The translations under genes and the position numbers were made by a program. The notes beneath the pieces are model-generated. The model saw only the letters and a list, made by a program, of their open reading frames with translations. It was not told where the DNA came from and did no database searches. Shown here in pieces: positions 5,710-6,454 of a stretch of 6,454 bases of DNA (positions are counted from its first letter, which is position 1; every line of letters begins with the position of its first letter). The stretch spans positions 1 to 6,454 of the forward strand of contig JAQVPT010000209.1 in the NCBI GenBank assembly GCA_028701945.1, written 5' to 3'. The stretch is from Bacteroidales bacterium (GTDB lineage: Bacteria; Bacteroidota; Bacteroidia; Bacteroidales; ML635J-15).

Positions 5710-5777
5710 TCGGTTATCAGTTGTATTGTGTTTTAGGCAAAAATGCTTAGAACGCTGGCTTAAAGACTTACTAATGG

Positions 5778-5789
5778 TTTTAGCTAAAA
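5778..5789. promoter_or_regulatory. 12-bp perfect palindrome upstream of zwf, possible regulator site
   Basis: TTTTAGCTAAAA reads the same on both strands and lies about 60 bases upstream of the candidate zwf -7 box. It could be a dimeric regulator site, but half of it is an AT run, so it may be chance. Confidence 0.25.
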
Positions 5790-5848
5790 ATCTTAAAATA
5801 GTTTTTCCAAAATCTCGAACTAATGGGACACACATCAATTTATTTGTG

Positions 5849-5856
5849 CATCTTTG
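5849..5856 (+). promoter_or_regulatory. Probable zwf promoter
   Basis: CATCTTTG, followed by TATTATAA, matches the -7 box TAnnTTTG with one mismatch in its first base. It ends 27 bases before the zwf ATG. A six-base inverted pair, CGAACT (5816-5821) and AGTTCG (5867-5872), brackets it. No clear -33 TTG is present. Confidence 0.45.
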
Positions 5857-5883
5857 TATTATAACAAGTTCGCAAATCTTTTT

Positions 5884-6454
5884 ATGGAAAAATTTATATT
5901 AGTCATTTTTGGTGCATCTGGAGACCTCGCTTGGCGTAAATTGATGCCAGCACTTTACAACCTCCATCAGCAAAAAATGCTCCCAGAAACATTTAAAGTA
6001 CTCGGAGTTGGTCGCAAGAATATGACCGACGAGGCATTTCGTGCCAAAACAGTTGCTGGACTTAAACAATTTGTTACTAAAGACAAATACTCAGATAAAG
6101 GAGCAGAAGATTTTGCCAACTTCCTACATTTCGAAAGTATGGATACCAATAAATTGGAAGATTACAAACTTTTGAAAGTCCGTTTAGATAATTTATCACA
6201 ACAACTCGCTTGTAAATCTAATTATCTTTTCTACTATGCCACTCCACCATTCATGTACACAACCATCACTCAACATTTACATGCCCACAAATTAACGTGT
6301 CAAGAAGAAGGTTGGAAGCGTGTTATTGTAGAAAAACCGCATGGTCATGATTTGGCTAGTGCTTTAGACTTAACCAAAGAATTATCACAAGCTTTTTCTG
6401 AAGAACAAATTTACAGAATAGACCATTATTTAGGAAAAGAAACCGTACAAAATA
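5884..6454 (+). CDS. zwf: Glucose-6-phosphate 1-dehydrogenase, N-terminal part (gene runs off the right edge)
   Basis: Zwf oxidises glucose 6-phosphate to 6-phosphogluconolactone with NAD(P)+, the entry step of the oxidative pentose phosphate pathway in the cytoplasm. The first 190 codons are present. The Rossmann-fold nucleotide-binding loop is FGASGDLAWRKLMPALY at 9-25. YYATPP lies at 117-122. The substrate-binding VEKPHGHDL lies at 149-157. The active-site hallmark RIDHYLGKETVQN spans 178-190, with the conserved aspartate, histidine and lysine of DHYLGK. Relatives usually have phenylalanine in EKPFG, where this protein has histidine. The catalytic base histidine and the C-terminal domain lie beyond the window; the family is about 500 residues long. 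The start is chosen because MEKFILVIFGASGDL places the loop at the normal distance and a -7-like box lies upstream. In related genomes gnd or a 6-phosphogluconolactonase gene often adjoins; that cannot be seen here. Confidence 0.95.
   Translation, partial: MEKFILVIFGASGDLAWRKLMPALYNLHQQKMLPETFKVLGVGRKNMTDEAFRAKTVAGLKQFVTKDKYSDKGAEDFANFLHFESMDTNKLEDYKLLKVRLDNLSQQLACKSNYLFYYATPPFMYTTITQHLHAHKLTCQEEGWKRVIVEKPHGHDLASALDLTKELSQAFSEEQIYRIDHYLGKETVQN

Overview
The window looks like chromosomal DNA of a low-GC member of the Bacteroidota. Three things point there. Several start regions are preceded by the Bacteroidota sigma-A type -7 box TAnnTTTG(C), with no Shine-Dalgarno sequence. LysS carries a C-terminal extension of about 73 residues, which I associate with this phylum. 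RecJ and Zwf also read like Bacteroidota versions. I cannot name the genus.

Layout, left to right. A leftward operon occupies 1-2215: lysS (lysyl-tRNA synthetase, 485-2215) runs directly into a NhaC-family Na+/H+ antiporter gene cut by the window edge (1-485), the two joined by a TGATG stop/start overlap. Divergent from lysS, across a spacer of about 200 bp holding both promoters and an 11-bp inverted repeat, is a compact ParD/ParE-type toxin-antitoxin pair (2414-2939) with an 8-base overlap. Next, on the + strand, come recJ (3143-4867), a stand-alone yidD (5128-5400) whose -7 box almost touches its start codon, and a 483-base non-coding stretch. The window ends in the first 190 codons of zwf (from 5884), whose product starts the oxidative pentose phosphate pathway.

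The non-coding stretch 5401-5883 is the most unusual part. It opens directly after the yidD stop with a two-copy imperfect tandem repeat (120 and 152 bp). Each copy is built from degenerate octamers (TTTATCGG-like, then GTTCTTCT-like) followed by a nearly identical segment of about 56 bp. Two small hairpins and a 12-bp palindrome follow before the zwf start.

Apart from the toxin-antitoxin pair, the genes are housekeeping: translation, DNA repair, membrane protein insertion, carbon metabolism and ion homeostasis. They do not form one pathway. I found no convincing new multi-gene system. The items most worth a second look are the tandem repeat, the inverted repeat in the lysS/parD spacer, the near-leaderless yidD, and the mutually exclusive hairpins upstream of yidD.
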